A stretch of DNA of 61,238 nt from MED-G78 sp964546275 (lineage in GTDB: Bacteria; Pseudomonadota; Gammaproteobacteria; Magnimaribacterales; D2472), in contig CAZJJG010000004.1 of assembly GCA_964546275.1 (NCBI GenBank), positions 1 through 61,238 of the forward strand, given 5' to 3'. This document shows, piece by piece, positions 8,016-17,283 of this stretch. Each line of letters begins with the position of its first letter. Positions within the stretch are counted from its first letter, which is position 1. The notes under the pieces are model-generated. The model did no database searches, had not been told where the DNA came from, and saw only the letters and a program-made list of their open reading frames with translations. A program made the translations under genes and the position numbers.

Positions 8016-9950
8016 ATGTCAGAAAAAATATATAGCCCTCAAGATAATATAAAAAATCCTCATATTAAGGATCTGAATCAATATAAGGCTTTATATGAAG
8101 AGTCTATAAATGAGCCTGAAAAATTTTTTGGCAAGATGGCTACAGATAACTTGCAATGGATTAAACCTTTCTCAAAAATTCATAATGGTAGTTTTGCAGA
8201 AACAAAATGGTTTGAAGATGGAACTATAAATATATCTGCAAATTGTATTGATAGGCATTTAAAAGAAAACTCAAATAAAACTGCTTTAATATGGGAAGGT
8301 GATAATCCTGAAGAGTCTATTTCGGTTACTTATCAAGAGCTTCATGATGAGGTTTGCAAACTCTCAAATGCTTTAAAAGAGCTTGGGGTAACAAAGGGCT
8401 CAAGGGTTTGTATATATATGCCTATGATTCTTGAAGCTTCATATGCAATGCTCGCTTGTGCAAGAATAGGTGCAATTCATTCTGTGGTATTTGGTGGTTT
8501 TTCACCAGAAGCTCTAAAGGATAGAATACTTGATTCAGATTGCTCAATAGTTATTACTGCTGATGAAGGTTATAGAGGCGGTAAAATAGTGCCGCTTAAG
8601 CAAAATGTTGATAAGGCTCTGCAAAAATGTCCTGATGTAAAAACTAATTTAGTAATAAAAAGAACTGGTGGTGAAATTAATTGGAATGCTGATGTTGATG
8701 TTTGGTATCACGATCTAGTTAATCATCAAGCTCCTGTATGTATTCCAGAAGAGATGGATTCAGAAGATCCACTCTTTATTTTATATACCTCAGGATCTAC
8801 TGGAAAACCAAAAGGTGTAATGCATACAACTGCTGGATATCTCCTAGGTGCTCATTTGTCATTTAAGTACATTTTTGGTTATAACCCTGAAGATAATTAC
8901 TGGTGTACGGCAGATGTAGGTTGGATTACAGGGCACACTTATATCGTATATGGACCGCTATCAAACGGAGCTACAAGCTTAATGTTTGAAGGAATCCCTA
9001 CTTATCCAGATGCTTCACGATGCTGGGAAGTGTGTGATAAGCATAATATAAATATTTTTTACACTGCCCCAACAGCAATTCGAGCATTGATGTCACAAGG
9101 TAATGATCCTGTACTAAAAACAAATAGGGATTCATTGAGAATTCTTGGTACCGTTGGCGAGCCGATTAACCCAGAGGCTTGGGAGTGGTATTTTTCTGTT
9201 GTTGGCAATAGTAAATGTCATATTGTAGATACTTGGTGGCAAACTGAAACTGGGTCTGTTTTAATTTCACCTATAGCTGGCGTTACTCCTGTAAAACCAG
9301 GTTCAGCAACCTTTCCTTTTTTTGGAGTAAAACCAGAATTAATTGATCCTGATGGAAAAATGCTACAAGGCGAGAGTTCAGGAAATCTAGTAATAACTCA
9401 ATCATGGCCTAGTCAAATTAGAAGTGTTTATGGAGATCATGCCAGAATGCTTGATACTTATTTCTCACAATATGATGGGCTATATTTTACTGGTGATGGT
9501 GCAAAAAGAGATGCTGACGGTTATCTATGGATCACTGGCAGAGTTGATGATGTTCTTAATGTATCAGGGCATAGACTTGGAACAGCTGAAATTGAAAGCG
9601 CTTTAGTGCTTCATTCAAAGGTTGCAGAAGCTGCTGTTGTTGGATTTGATCACCCTATTAAAGGACAGGGTATTTATGCTTATGTAACTTTAATGGCTGG
9701 TGAATCTTATGCAGATGAATTAAAAAATGAATTAAGAGTATTTGTATCAAATGAAATTAGTCCTATAGCAAAACCAGATTTAATTCAGTGGGCCCCCGGT
9801 CTACCAAAGACAAGATCAGGAAAAATTATGCGAAGAATATTAAGGAAAATTGCTGGAGGTGAATTTGATAACCTTGGTGATACTTCTACGCTAGCTGATC
9901 CAGGTGTTGTAAAAGACTTAATCGAGTCTAAAGAAGATTATGCAAAATAA
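8016..9950 (+). CDS. acs: Acetyl-CoA synthetase
   Basis: AMP-forming acetate:CoA ligase of 644 residues, the usual Acs length. Visible motifs: the P-loop-like YTSGSTGKPKGVMHT (about residue 258), DTWWQTETGS, the hinge segment GRVDDVLNVSGHRLGT and the C-terminal PKTRSGKIMRRILRK, whose last-motif lysine is the residue acetylated in regulated Acs proteins. It activates acetate to acetyl-CoA for the TCA and glyoxylate cycles. A short imperfect hairpin lies just upstream (7985-8005). The 3' end including the stop is repeated on both sides of the second assembly gap; the coding sequence itself is intact. Confidence 0.96.
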   Translation: MSEKIYSPQDNIKNPHIKDLNQYKALYEESINEPEKFFGKMATDNLQWIKPFSKIHNGSFAETKWFEDGTINISANCIDRHLKENSNKTALIWEGDNPEESISVTYQELHDEVCKLSNALKELGVTKGSRVCIYMPMILEASYAMLACARIGAIHSVVFGGFSPEALKDRILDSDCSIVITADEGYRGGKIVPLKQNVDKALQKCPDVKTNLVIKRTGGEINWNADVDVWYHDLVNHQAPVCIPEEMDSEDPLFILYTSGSTGKPKGVMHTTAGYLLGAHLSFKYIFGYNPEDNYWCTADVGWITGHTYIVYGPLSNGATSLMFEGIPTYPDASRCWEVCDKHNINIFYTAPTAIRALMSQGNDPVLKTNRDSLRILGTVGEPINPEAWEWYFSVVGNSKCHIVDTWWQTETGSVLISPIAGVTPVKPGSATFPFFGVKPELIDPDGKMLQGESSGNLVITQSWPSQIRSVYGDHARMLDTYFSQYDGLYFTGDGAKRDADGYLWITGRVDDVLNVSGHRLGTAEIESALVLHSKVAEAAVVGFDHPIKGQGIYAYVTLMAGESYADELKNELRVFVSNEISPIAKPDLIQWAPGLPKTRSGKIMRRILRKIAGGEFDNLGDTSTLADPGVVKDLIESKEDYAK

Positions 9951-10126
9951 AATTGCATTTTTATATGTTTTNNNNNNNNNNNNNNNNNNNNNNNNNNNNN
10001 NNNNNNNNNNNNNNNNNNNNNNNNNNNNNNNNNNNNNNNNNNNNNNNNNNNNNNNNNNNNNNNNNNNNNNNCTTAATCGAGTCTAAAGAAGATTATGCAA
10101 AATAAAATTGCATTTTTATATGTTTT
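9917..10126 (+). repeat. 55-bp exact duplicate flanking an assembly gap (unmerged contig overlap)
   Basis: Bases 9917-9971 (end of acs and its 3' flank) are identical to 10072-10126, with the 100-N gap between. The duplicate contains the acs stop codon in both copies. The simplest reading is that two contigs overlap by 55 bases and were joined with a placeholder gap instead of being merged, so probably no sequence is missing here and the region should be about 155 bases shorter. Confidence 0.92.
9972..10071. other. Assembly gap (100 N) between acs and the MBL-fold gene
   Basis: Exactly 100 N lying between two identical 55-base copies. It falls in the intergenic space between convergent genes and breaks no coding sequence. 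Apart from the duplicate, the true spacer after acs holds only AT-rich DNA ending at the stop of the next, convergent gene. Confidence 0.97.
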
Positions 10127-10147
10127 TATAATATCTAATTAATATTT

Positions 10148-10954
10148 TTAAGACTCTGCTCTCCAAGAACCATCTTCTAATTTACTGACATGCTGATGGT
10201 CTTCTAGCCTTATTAGGTGGGCTTCTAGACTCCATAAAGCTATTGGATGTAATCGTGGGTCAACATCATCATAAACATGCAGTAAAAGGTCTTCTAGAGA
10301 AGTTGTTTTTAACTCTCTCATTGAATTTAAAACTTTTTGTTCTCTTGTTAATCTATGGTTAATTATCCATTCAGTTACCACTTTAGGATTATCAAGATAA
10401 TCACCATGTCCTGGAGCTAATAATTTAATATCAAATTGATCTAATTTTTTAAGCGAATCTATATATTCGGTCATATTTCCATCAGGTGGAGCAATAACCA
10501 CTGTTGATCCGTTCATTATGTGATCTCCAGTTAATAGGCATTTCTCTTCTTGGATGAGAAAACATAAATGATTAGATGCATGACCCGGGGTATGAATTAC
10601 TTCGATTGTATATTCATCTGTTTTAATAATGTCTTTATCACTAAGAATTGTATCTGGCGAAAATGTTTTATCTTGAATAGACATATCAAACTTTGCAAAA
10701 GACCCCATTACTGGAACGCCTAACATTTCTGCTAGAGGCTTAGCTCCTGGTGAGTGATCTGTATGTGTATGCGTAACAATAATTCTTTTAATATTGTTCT
10801 GACCTTCTTTAACAATATTATCTAAATGACTCTGAATATTAGGGCCTGGGTCTACAACGGTAATATCATTTATGCCTACTAAGTAAGTATTAGTACCCTC
10901 TCCAGTAAATACTCCACCATTAGGAGCTGTTATTTTTTTTATTAGATTGCTCAT
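10148..10954 (-). CDS. MBL-fold metallohydrolase (LACTB2/GloB-like)
   Basis: Metallo-beta-lactamase-fold protein of 268 residues. The zinc motif THTHTDHSPGA (His-x-His-x-Asp-His) is intact, followed by HTPGHASNH and LTGDHIMNGS and a C-terminal GHGDY; a helical C-terminal domain follows, as in LACTB2-like proteins. Possible activities are hydrolysis of a thioester or phosphodiester; the exact substrate is not readable. Its start abuts the stop of the Nudix gene with no spacer, so the two are co-transcribed and probably act on related substrates such as CoA derivatives. Confidence 0.85.
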   Translation of the reverse strand: MSNLIKKITAPNGGVFTGEGTNTYLVGINDITVVDPGPNIQSHLDNIVKEGQNNIKRIIVTHTHTDHSPGAKPLAEMLGVPVMGSFAKFDMSIQDKTFSPDTILSDKDIIKTDEYTIEVIHTPGHASNHLCFLIQEEKCLLTGDHIMNGSTVVIAPPDGNMTEYIDSLKKLDQFDIKLLAPGHGDYLDNPKVVTEWIINHRLTREQKVLNSMRELKTTSLEDLLLHVYDDVDPRLHPIALWSLEAHLIRLEDHQHVSKLEDGSWRAES

Positions 10955-11749
10955 TTAATTATCATCATACCCCGCATCACCTGGAAGAAGACCTACCCAA
11001 TTTCCATCTTTCTTAAAAAATTTAGGTAATATTGGAGGTATATCTTCATTGGTCAATTGTTGTTGATGGCTAAGTAATTCTTGAATTGAATTAAAGCCAA
11101 CGCACTGCTCAAGATTTTTAATAGTAGGCATTATCATATTCATCTCTCCCGCATATGCGTTTTTAATAGCTTCATCAACTGAGATCCATAGACTATTTAC
11201 TAATTCATTTCCGTCATGGATACCTGTTTGATTTTTGGGTAAGCATGCAATAAAAAATCTTGTATCGAATCTCTTAACTTCAAGCGCTGGAGTTATCCAG
11301 TGTGAAAAAGGTGCTATGTTTTCTGTTAATAGCTCTAGTTCTTCTTGCATACAGATATCATAAAAACTTATTTTTTCTGCTAAAAGATCTTGTCTATATT
11401 TCTGATATTTTTCTTTTTCTATACCATTAAGATTTAACATGGAGCCATCTTTTTTTTCTGCTAATAGAATTCCTACTTCCTCGAAACACTCTCTTACACA
11501 AGCTACCCAATAACCAAGACCATTCTTCTCAATTCCTAGCAATAATGAAGCTTCTTTGTCAGAGATACTTTTGCATAGAGATTGAGCTCTAGGATCATTG
11601 TCACTTTGATCTATCTTGCCTCCAGGAAAAACAAATAAATCTCCAAATGGCGGCCTGTTAGATCTTTCAACCATGAATACTTCTATGCCATTATTGCTAT
11701 CCCTAATTATTAATACAGTTGCTGCAGGAGTTATTATTTGAGTATTCAT
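10955..11749 (-). CDS. Nudix hydrolase, NUDT19-like with long insertion in the Nudix box
   Basis: A 264-residue protein with an N-terminal Nudix domain. The Nudix box is split: the GGK part (FPGGKIDQSDND) lies about 40 residues before the RECFEEVGILLA part, the kind of insertion known from NUDT19-type CoA diphosphatases. Catalytic Glu residues of the REx2EExG core are present. A likely substrate is CoA or acyl-CoA, by analogy only. First gene of a two-gene minus-strand operon with the MBL-fold gene, divergent from the alpha/beta hydrolase at 11790. Confidence 0.83.
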   Translation of the reverse strand: MNTQIITPAATVLIIRDSNNGIEVFMVERSNRPPFGDLFVFPGGKIDQSDNDPRAQSLCKSISDKEASLLLGIEKNGLGYWVACVRECFEEVGILLAEKKDGSMLNLNGIEKEKYQKYRQDLLAEKISFYDICMQEELELLTENIAPFSHWITPALEVKRFDTRFFIACLPKNQTGIHDGNELVNSLWISVDEAIKNAYAGEMNMIMPTIKNLEQCVGFNSIQELLSHQQQLTNEDIPPILPKFFKKDGNWVGLLPGDAGYDDN

Positions 11750-11789
11750 TTAGTTAATTAATTCTATTTAATAGCTTAGAATACGTGCA

Positions 11790-12698
11790 ATGAAAGTTAC
11801 TGACAATCTACAAAATGATATTTCTCATGCTCCAGATTGGTTTCATGATTCTATAGCGCATCCGTTTGAATATAAAACTGTCATTTCGGACAACCACAAG
11901 GTTGCATATCAAGCATGGGGAAATAAAGATCAACAAAATATAATTTTTCTAGTCCATGGAACTGGCGCTCATATGAAATGGTGGAATCCAATTGCTCCTC
12001 AGTTTTCTGATGAAGCTTATGTGCTTGCACTTGATCTGCCGGGAATGGGCGACTCAGCTCATAAAAATGAATATAGCTTCGCAGCTTTTTCTCAAGCAAT
12101 AATGGATATATTAAATGAAGAAGAGTTAATTAATAATAATAAAAATATTATCTTAGTTGGTCATTCTCTTGGTGGGCATGTGGCTGGATTTGCTGCAAGC
12201 GAACACCCTGAAATTATTGATTACCTAGTCATGATAGATACCCCGATTAGACCTCCGGATTATGACTATGCAAAACATAGAAGCACTGGGCCTCTTAGAA
12301 TGATTAAATATTATGAAAATAAAGAATCTATTATTAATAGATTTAGATTGATGCCAGCCCAAGAATGTGAAAATGATTGGTATTTAAGATATATAGGCGA
12401 ACATTCTATTTATGAAAATGAAGAAGGCTGGAGATGGAAATTTGATGACACCTTGTTTTGGAAACTAGGTCGTCTCTCAGAATATAAATTTAATATTCAG
12501 TGTAAAGCTTTATATATTTATGGCGGTAATAGCATGCTGCTTGGTTCAAAAATATTAAACTTTATGGCAAAAGAGTTTGAAGAAATTATGGACTTTGTGG
12601 AAGTGCCGGGGGCAGCTCATCATGTGCCACTGGATAAGCCTCTTGAAATAGTTGCTATAATTAAATCAAAAATATCTGAGTGGGAAATTAAAAAATGA
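11790..12698 (+). CDS. Alpha/beta-fold hydrolase
   Basis: Soluble 302-residue alpha/beta hydrolase. Visible are the oxyanion-hole motif VHGTGAHMKWW (about residue 56), the nucleophile elbow GHSLGGH (Ser about residue 127), and the C-terminal catalytic His in PGAAHHVPLDKP. It resembles the epoxide hydrolase/BchO-like branch; substrate unknown. The last 4 bases overlap the next gene, so the pair is translationally coupled. A TAGAAT -10-like hexamer ends 7 bases before the ATG, so the mRNA may have little or no leader. Confidence 0.87.
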   Translation: MKVTDNLQNDISHAPDWFHDSIAHPFEYKTVISDNHKVAYQAWGNKDQQNIIFLVHGTGAHMKWWNPIAPQFSDEAYVLALDLPGMGDSAHKNEYSFAAFSQAIMDILNEEELINNNKNIILVGHSLGGHVAGFAASEHPEIIDYLVMIDTPIRPPDYDYAKHRSTGPLRMIKYYENKESIINRFRLMPAQECENDWYLRYIGEHSIYENEEGWRWKFDDTLFWKLGRLSEYKFNIQCKALYIYGGNSMLLGSKILNFMAKEFEEIMDFVEVPGAAHHVPLDKPLEIVAIIKSKISEWEIKK

Positions 12699-14068
12699 AT
12701 GAGCTATTAGCAATTATTTTTTTATGTTTTAGCATAATAATTTTATTTAAAAAAATTGCACTTTCAGCCATGCGCCCATTATATGAATCTTCTAATCTAA
12801 GACTACTTGGCTTTCTAGCTATAGGTATAGGTCTATTACTTTTATATGTTGTTGATTTTTCATGGTCAGACAGAGTGTGGAAAAATACATTTTTTATCTT
12901 TGGTATATCCTCAATTCTAAGAGGCTTTATAGCTATATTTTTTGAAAATATTGTTCATAAATTTGTAGCTGTCTTCTTTAAAAACTATTACAAATTCTCT
13001 ATTCCTCTAAGTTTAGTTTTTCTTTCCTTAGCTTTATTAATGGTTTCAAGAGATTACATGGGTCCCTTAAATAATATTGATGAATGCCAATCAGATTCAA
13101 CAATAACAGTATATTGCGAATTTAATAATCCAGAAGATATGGCTTTATTGCCAGATAATAAATTTTTTATAATGTCAGAATTTGGAGGAATTCGTCCCTA
13201 TCAAGAAAAAGATGGATCAGGATCTTTTGCCCTGTTAAAAATTGAAGACGGATCAAGACTATCACCCAAAATTCAATTTGGTAAAAATACCTGGGGAGAG
13301 CCAAGCTGTAAAAGAAATCCTTCTGATTCCTTTGGTCCTCATGGAGTTGATTTAATAAAAAGAGATGATGGATTATTACAATTTGGTGTTGTAAATCACT
13401 TTCCTTTTGAGTCTGTCGAGTTTTTTGAATTAACTCAAAGTGATAATGAGTGGCTGATGACTTGGAGAGGCTGCGTGACTGCTCCAGAAGAAAATTATTT
13501 TAACGATCTAAGTATAAGAAGGGATGGCTCATTTTATGTTACTCATATGTATGAAAGAGATATAACTGTTAACGAATGGCTTAGTGCTGCTCTTTTTAAG
13601 TACTCTACTGGATATGTTTTAAAGTGGGATAAGAAAACTTTTACAAAGGTTATTGGTAGTGATGGTGGTCAGCCAAATGGCATAGGTTTAGACCAAGATA
13701 GTGAGCTTTTGTATGTTAATTACAATCTTAGTGATGAATTAAAAGTTATAAACTTGCTAGATGGCAAGTTAATTGGAAGATATAAGATAAATTCTCCAGA
13801 TAATATGATAATTATTGATAACTCTATTTGGCTTACTTCTCTAGACCATGAAACTGTCGATTCGATGGCCTGTAATCTGGAAATTAACATAGCTTGCTCA
13901 TTACCTTTTTCTATTCATGAGATAGATATAGTTTCGATGAGAAAGAAAAATGTATATTCATTTCAGGAGACTGTATTTGGATTTCCCACTACTGCATACC
14001 CTATAAATAATAAAATTTATGTTGGCTCTTTTCATGCTGATAGAATGGCTTCCTTCCCAACTAACTAA
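12695..14068 (+). CDS. Four-helix membrane domain fused to a paraoxonase/arylesterase-like beta-propeller
   Basis: A 457-residue protein. The first ~125 residues have four hydrophobic helices (about residues 3-22, 35-56, 64-84, 100-121). The rest is a secreted-type propeller: NPEDMALLPDN, FGPHGVDLIKRDDG, FGVVNHFPFESVEFFEL and GQPNGIGLDQD are the repeated-strand motifs of SMP-30/paraoxonase arylesterases, with Asn/Asp/His residues placed to bind calcium. It could hydrolyse a lactone or aryl ester at the outer face of the membrane; that is inference. It overlaps the upstream hydrolase by 4 bases, suggesting the two enzymes act on the same class of compound. Confidence 0.75.
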   Translation: MNELLAIIFLCFSIIILFKKIALSAMRPLYESSNLRLLGFLAIGIGLLLLYVVDFSWSDRVWKNTFFIFGISSILRGFIAIFFENIVHKFVAVFFKNYYKFSIPLSLVFLSLALLMVSRDYMGPLNNIDECQSDSTITVYCEFNNPEDMALLPDNKFFIMSEFGGIRPYQEKDGSGSFALLKIEDGSRLSPKIQFGKNTWGEPSCKRNPSDSFGPHGVDLIKRDDGLLQFGVVNHFPFESVEFFELTQSDNEWLMTWRGCVTAPEENYFNDLSIRRDGSFYVTHMYERDITVNEWLSAALFKYSTGYVLKWDKKTFTKVIGSDGGQPNGIGLDQDSELLYVNYNLSDELKVINLLDGKLIGRYKINSPDNMIIIDNSIWLTSLDHETVDSMACNLEINIACSLPFSIHEIDIVSMRKKNVYSFQETVFGFPTTAYPINNKIYVGSFHADRMASFPTN

Positions 14069-14071
14069 TTT

Positions 14072-15550
14072 TTGAACAAATTATTTCTTAGCTCTCAAGT
14101 ACAAGATTACGAAAAAGCGTATTTTGATCAGGGCAATCTTGACAAAGATCTGATGCTAAAGGCTGCTGAAATAACAGCAGAATATATTATAAAAAATACT
14201 GACAATAAAAAATTTATTTGCATTTGTGGTCCAGGTAATAATGGAGGCGATGGTTGCTATGTAGGTATATATTTATCTAATAAAGGCTTTGATGTAAAAA
14301 TAGTAGAAGCTTTGGAAGCTAAGACTAAAAGTTCTTTATGTATGGAGGCTTTTAATGAAGCGCATTCAGGAGATTTGGTATACCAAATATCAATATTAAA
14401 TAATATTGATACTGATGAAGTTATTGTTGATGCAATCTTTGGAACAAATCTTAAAGGGGCATTAGATGAAAATATGATTGATCTAATTACAATTATAAAT
14501 TCTTATAAAGAAATTTTTTCAATTGATATTCCATCTGGTATTCATCCAGATACAGGGGTGCCTTGTGAAGCTTATGTTGAAGCTAATAAAACTATAAGTT
14601 TTATTGGAAGAAAGTTAGGCTTAAGTCTTAATGAGGGTAAAATCTCCGCAGGAGAGAAGCATTTTCATAGCCTAAACTTAGAAATGGAAAAAGATATAAA
14701 AGAGATCGCTAAGTCATATCAATTCATTGATGTAAAAGATCTGCTCATTCAAAGATTGCCTATTAGCCATAAAGGAAATCATGGAAGACTTATGGTTATT
14801 GGTGGAGATGACAATATGGGTGGAGCAGCTATTCTAGCTTCAGAGACGGCTTTAAAATCTGGTTCTGGACTAGTATCACTCCTAACTCAAAAAATACATC
14901 TCAAGGCTTCTCTTATAAGAAATCCTGAGGTAATGGCTATTGATTCTGATTCACATGAAGAGCCTGTTGCTGCTATGAGTAATCAGGACGTTTTTGTATG
15001 TGGTCCAGGTCTTTCTTCTAGCTCATGGTCAAAGAGCATGTTAACCAAGCTTATCAACCACTTAAATAAAAATATGGGAGCGGTTGTCTTCGATGCTGGC
15101 GCCCTTCGCATGTTGGCAAAGGATTTTTTATCTACACATAATATTAAAAGCTCCATAGTGCTTACTCCTCATCCAGGTGAAGCTGCAGATCTCTTGGGAA
15201 TAACGATTAAAGAAGTTCAATTAGACAGAATTAATGCTGCAAAAAAAATAGCAACTCAATATAAAGCTACCGTGATACTTAAAGGTGCTGGGAGTATTGT
15301 TACTGATGGCAGTGAGGTATATATATGCGATGAAGGCGGTCCTGAGTTAGCTACAGGAGGTACTGGAGACATTTTAGCTGGATTAGTTGGAAGTCTAATA
15401 GCTCAGGGATTATCTGCTAATAACGCCTCTCTGCTTGCTGTTGCAACTCATGGCTTGGCGGGTAAAGAATTTAAAGATATTTGTGGTGAAAATGGTTTAG
15501 CTGCATCTGAGTTAATTCCTTTAATAAGAAAAATACTTAATAATAAATAA
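14072..15550 (+). CDS. nnr: Bifunctional NAD(P)HX epimerase/dehydratase
   Basis: Metabolite-repair enzyme of 492 residues (YjeF type) that epimerises and dehydrates damaged NADHX/NADPHX. The N-terminal YjeF_N half carries the CGPGNNGGDG nucleotide motif and the DAIFGTNLKG and DIPSGIHPDTG motifs; the C-terminal carbohydrate-kinase-like half carries HKGNHGRLMVIGG, TPHPGE and the ATP motif ATGGTGDILAGL. The start is TTG, 3 bases after the previous stop. The order nnr-tsaE-amiB is the conserved gammaproteobacterial one. Confidence 0.93.
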   Translation: MNKLFLSSQVQDYEKAYFDQGNLDKDLMLKAAEITAEYIIKNTDNKKFICICGPGNNGGDGCYVGIYLSNKGFDVKIVEALEAKTKSSLCMEAFNEAHSGDLVYQISILNNIDTDEVIVDAIFGTNLKGALDENMIDLITIINSYKEIFSIDIPSGIHPDTGVPCEAYVEANKTISFIGRKLGLSLNEGKISAGEKHFHSLNLEMEKDIKEIAKSYQFIDVKDLLIQRLPISHKGNHGRLMVIGGDDNMGGAAILASETALKSGSGLVSLLTQKIHLKASLIRNPEVMAIDSDSHEEPVAAMSNQDVFVCGPGLSSSSWSKSMLTKLINHLNKNMGAVVFDAGALRMLAKDFLSTHNIKSSIVLTPHPGEAADLLGITIKEVQLDRINAAKKIATQYKATVILKGAGSIVTDGSEVYICDEGGPELATGGTGDILAGLVGSLIAQGLSANNASLLAVATHGLAGKEFKDICGENGLAASELIPLIRKILNNK

Positions 15551-15996
15551 TGCATAACCTTATCCTTCAAGATGAAGAAGAAACTATAAGTTTTGGACAT
15601 AAAATTTCTGAGTTAATTAAAGAAACTGATGACTCAATTTTTGAATTCCATCTCCAAGGAGACCTTGGTGCTGGGAAAACAACTTTGGTAAGAGGCATAC
15701 TTCGAGGATTAGGCTGGGAAGGTTCTGTTAAGAGCCCTACTTACACTATATGCGAGGAATATGAATTTAATAATTTTCTTGTTCTGCATATTGATCTATA
15801 TAGAACTGAAATCGATGAGGATGTTGAAATGCTTGATCTGAATAGGCCTTTTGATGGTAAAAAAATAATATTTATAGAATGGCCAGAAAAAGTTGAAGAC
15901 AAGAGACCCTATAATTTAAGAATTAATATGATGCATTTTAATAATAGTAGGAAAATAGAATTAAATGGAGATACAATCCTTCTAAAAAAATTATAG
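15550..15996 (+). CDS. tsaE: tRNA threonylcarbamoyladenosine biosynthesis ATPase TsaE
   Basis: ATPase of 148 residues that supports TsaB-TsaD in making t6A at position 37 of ANN-decoding tRNAs. The P-loop is GDLGAGKTTLVRG (about residues 37-49), followed by the SPTYT motif and the HIDLYR Walker B-like segment. Its ATG overlaps the nnr stop by one base (TAATG), which indicates coupled translation. Length is normal. Confidence 0.94.
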   Translation: MHNLILQDEEETISFGHKISELIKETDDSIFEFHLQGDLGAGKTTLVRGILRGLGWEGSVKSPTYTICEEYEFNNFLVLHIDLYRTEIDEDVEMLDLNRPFDGKKIIFIEWPEKVEDKRPYNLRINMMHFNNSRKIELNGDTILLKKL

Positions 15997-16011
15997 AAGA
16001 AAATAATTAAT

Positions 16012-17283
16012 ATGAAAAAATTGATTGCTATAGCCTGCCTATTCCTTATTAGTATTGAGGCTTATAGTTTGAATCAAGTCGAATTTGTGTCAATCCAAGA
16101 ACTCCCATCTGATGAAGTTAGAATTACATTTAAATTAGATAAGGTAGCGCTCATTAAGTCTTATTCTCTAGATGAGCCTTCTAGAATAGTGATTGATATT
16201 AAAGAATCTAAACTCAAGGGTGAGTTTGAGAATAAACAAAATTATCCAGTTAAAAAAATTAGAGCTAATCAAGACGGTTCAACAGCTAGGATAGTTCTTG
16301 ATCTATACGAATCCGTGTATTGGAAAAAGCCGTGGCAAATTGAAAAAGATGGTTATGTCTTATTAATATTTGAAATTAAGAAAGATAAAAAGTTAAAGAA
16401 AAATCTAAGAGATATTATTGTTGCTATAGATGCTGGTCATGGAGGAAGAGACCCAGGTGCAGTTGGTAAATTAAATATTTTAGAAAAAGATATTACCCTT
16501 CTTATTGCAAAAGAGCTTGAAAGAACTCTCAGAGATACCAAAGGCTATAAGCCGGTAATGATTAGAAAAGATGATTCTTTTGTAGATCTTAATGATAGGT
16601 ATCAAAACGCTCGTAAAGTTGGTGCTGATATTTTTATTTCTATCCATGCGGATGCATTTAGATTAGCTTCTGTAAAAGGAGTATCTGTTTTTGTTTGGTC
16701 TGAAGAAGCCTCTAGCATTACTGCTGAAAACCTTTCAAAAAAAGAGCTTGCAACAAATCCTGAGGTAAAAGCAAAAATTGGCAAGCTTGATGTAAACGAT
16801 TTTGATGAAGATGCAGCAAGAACTCTATATCAACTGGTATATGAAGCTAAAATAGAAAATAGTATTGTATTAGGTAATAAAATACTTGATGAATTAAGGC
16901 TTGATCCCTATACACGACTGCATAAAAAAGATGTTGAGTTTGCTGATTTTAGGGTATTAAAATCTATAGATATTCCCTCCGTCTTAGTTGAATCAGGCTT
17001 TCTGTCAAATCCTGAAGATGCTGCAAGGCTAAAGGGTAAACCTGGAAGAAGAATGATAGCTAGATCAATATTTCTAGGTATTCATGATTACTTTAAAGAA
17101 AAACCAAAACCAAATACCTTTATGGATCCCGTGCCTTTAAATGTTGAATATACAATCCAAAAGGGTGATGTCATTTCTGAAATCGCTATTAGATTTGGTG
17201 TGAATGTTGAAGCAATAATTAAACTTAACAGTTTAGAAAATAAATCTATTTTTCCTGGACAAAAAATAAAGATCGCTATTTAA
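16012..17283 (+). CDS. amiB: N-acetylmuramoyl-L-alanine amidase, AmiB type (AMIN - Amidase_3 - LysM)
   Basis: Periplasmic amidase of 423 residues that cleaves septal peptidoglycan. A signal peptide (about residues 1-19) is followed by an AMIN domain, the zinc amidase core (AIDAGHGGRDPGAVG, DDSFVDLNDRYQNA, FISIHADAF, VLVESGFLSN) and one C-terminal LysM repeat (YTIQKGDVISEIA). The insert of acidic, helical residues around 230-285 corresponds to the regulatory helix of AmiB/AmiC-type enzymes. Synteny (nnr-tsaE before it) supports AmiB; the mutL that commonly follows is absent and priA converges instead, overlapping by 4 bases. Confidence 0.92.
   Translation: MKKLIAIACLFLISIEAYSLNQVEFVSIQELPSDEVRITFKLDKVALIKSYSLDEPSRIVIDIKESKLKGEFENKQNYPVKKIRANQDGSTARIVLDLYESVYWKKPWQIEKDGYVLLIFEIKKDKKLKKNLRDIIVAIDAGHGGRDPGAVGKLNILEKDITLLIAKELERTLRDTKGYKPVMIRKDDSFVDLNDRYQNARKVGADIFISIHADAFRLASVKGVSVFVWSEEASSITAENLSKKELATNPEVKAKIGKLDVNDFDEDAARTLYQLVYEAKIENSIVLGNKILDELRLDPYTRLHKKDVEFADFRVLKSIDIPSVLVESGFLSNPEDAARLKGKPGRRMIARSIFLGIHDYFKEKPKPNTFMDPVPLNVEYTIQKGDVISEIAIRFGVNVEAIIKLNSLENKSIFPGQKIKIAI

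Noticed and set aside
9424..9606. 60-codon ORF within acs in another frame
   Set aside because: Shadow of a well-conserved acs segment; Met- and Leu-rich with no independent evidence.
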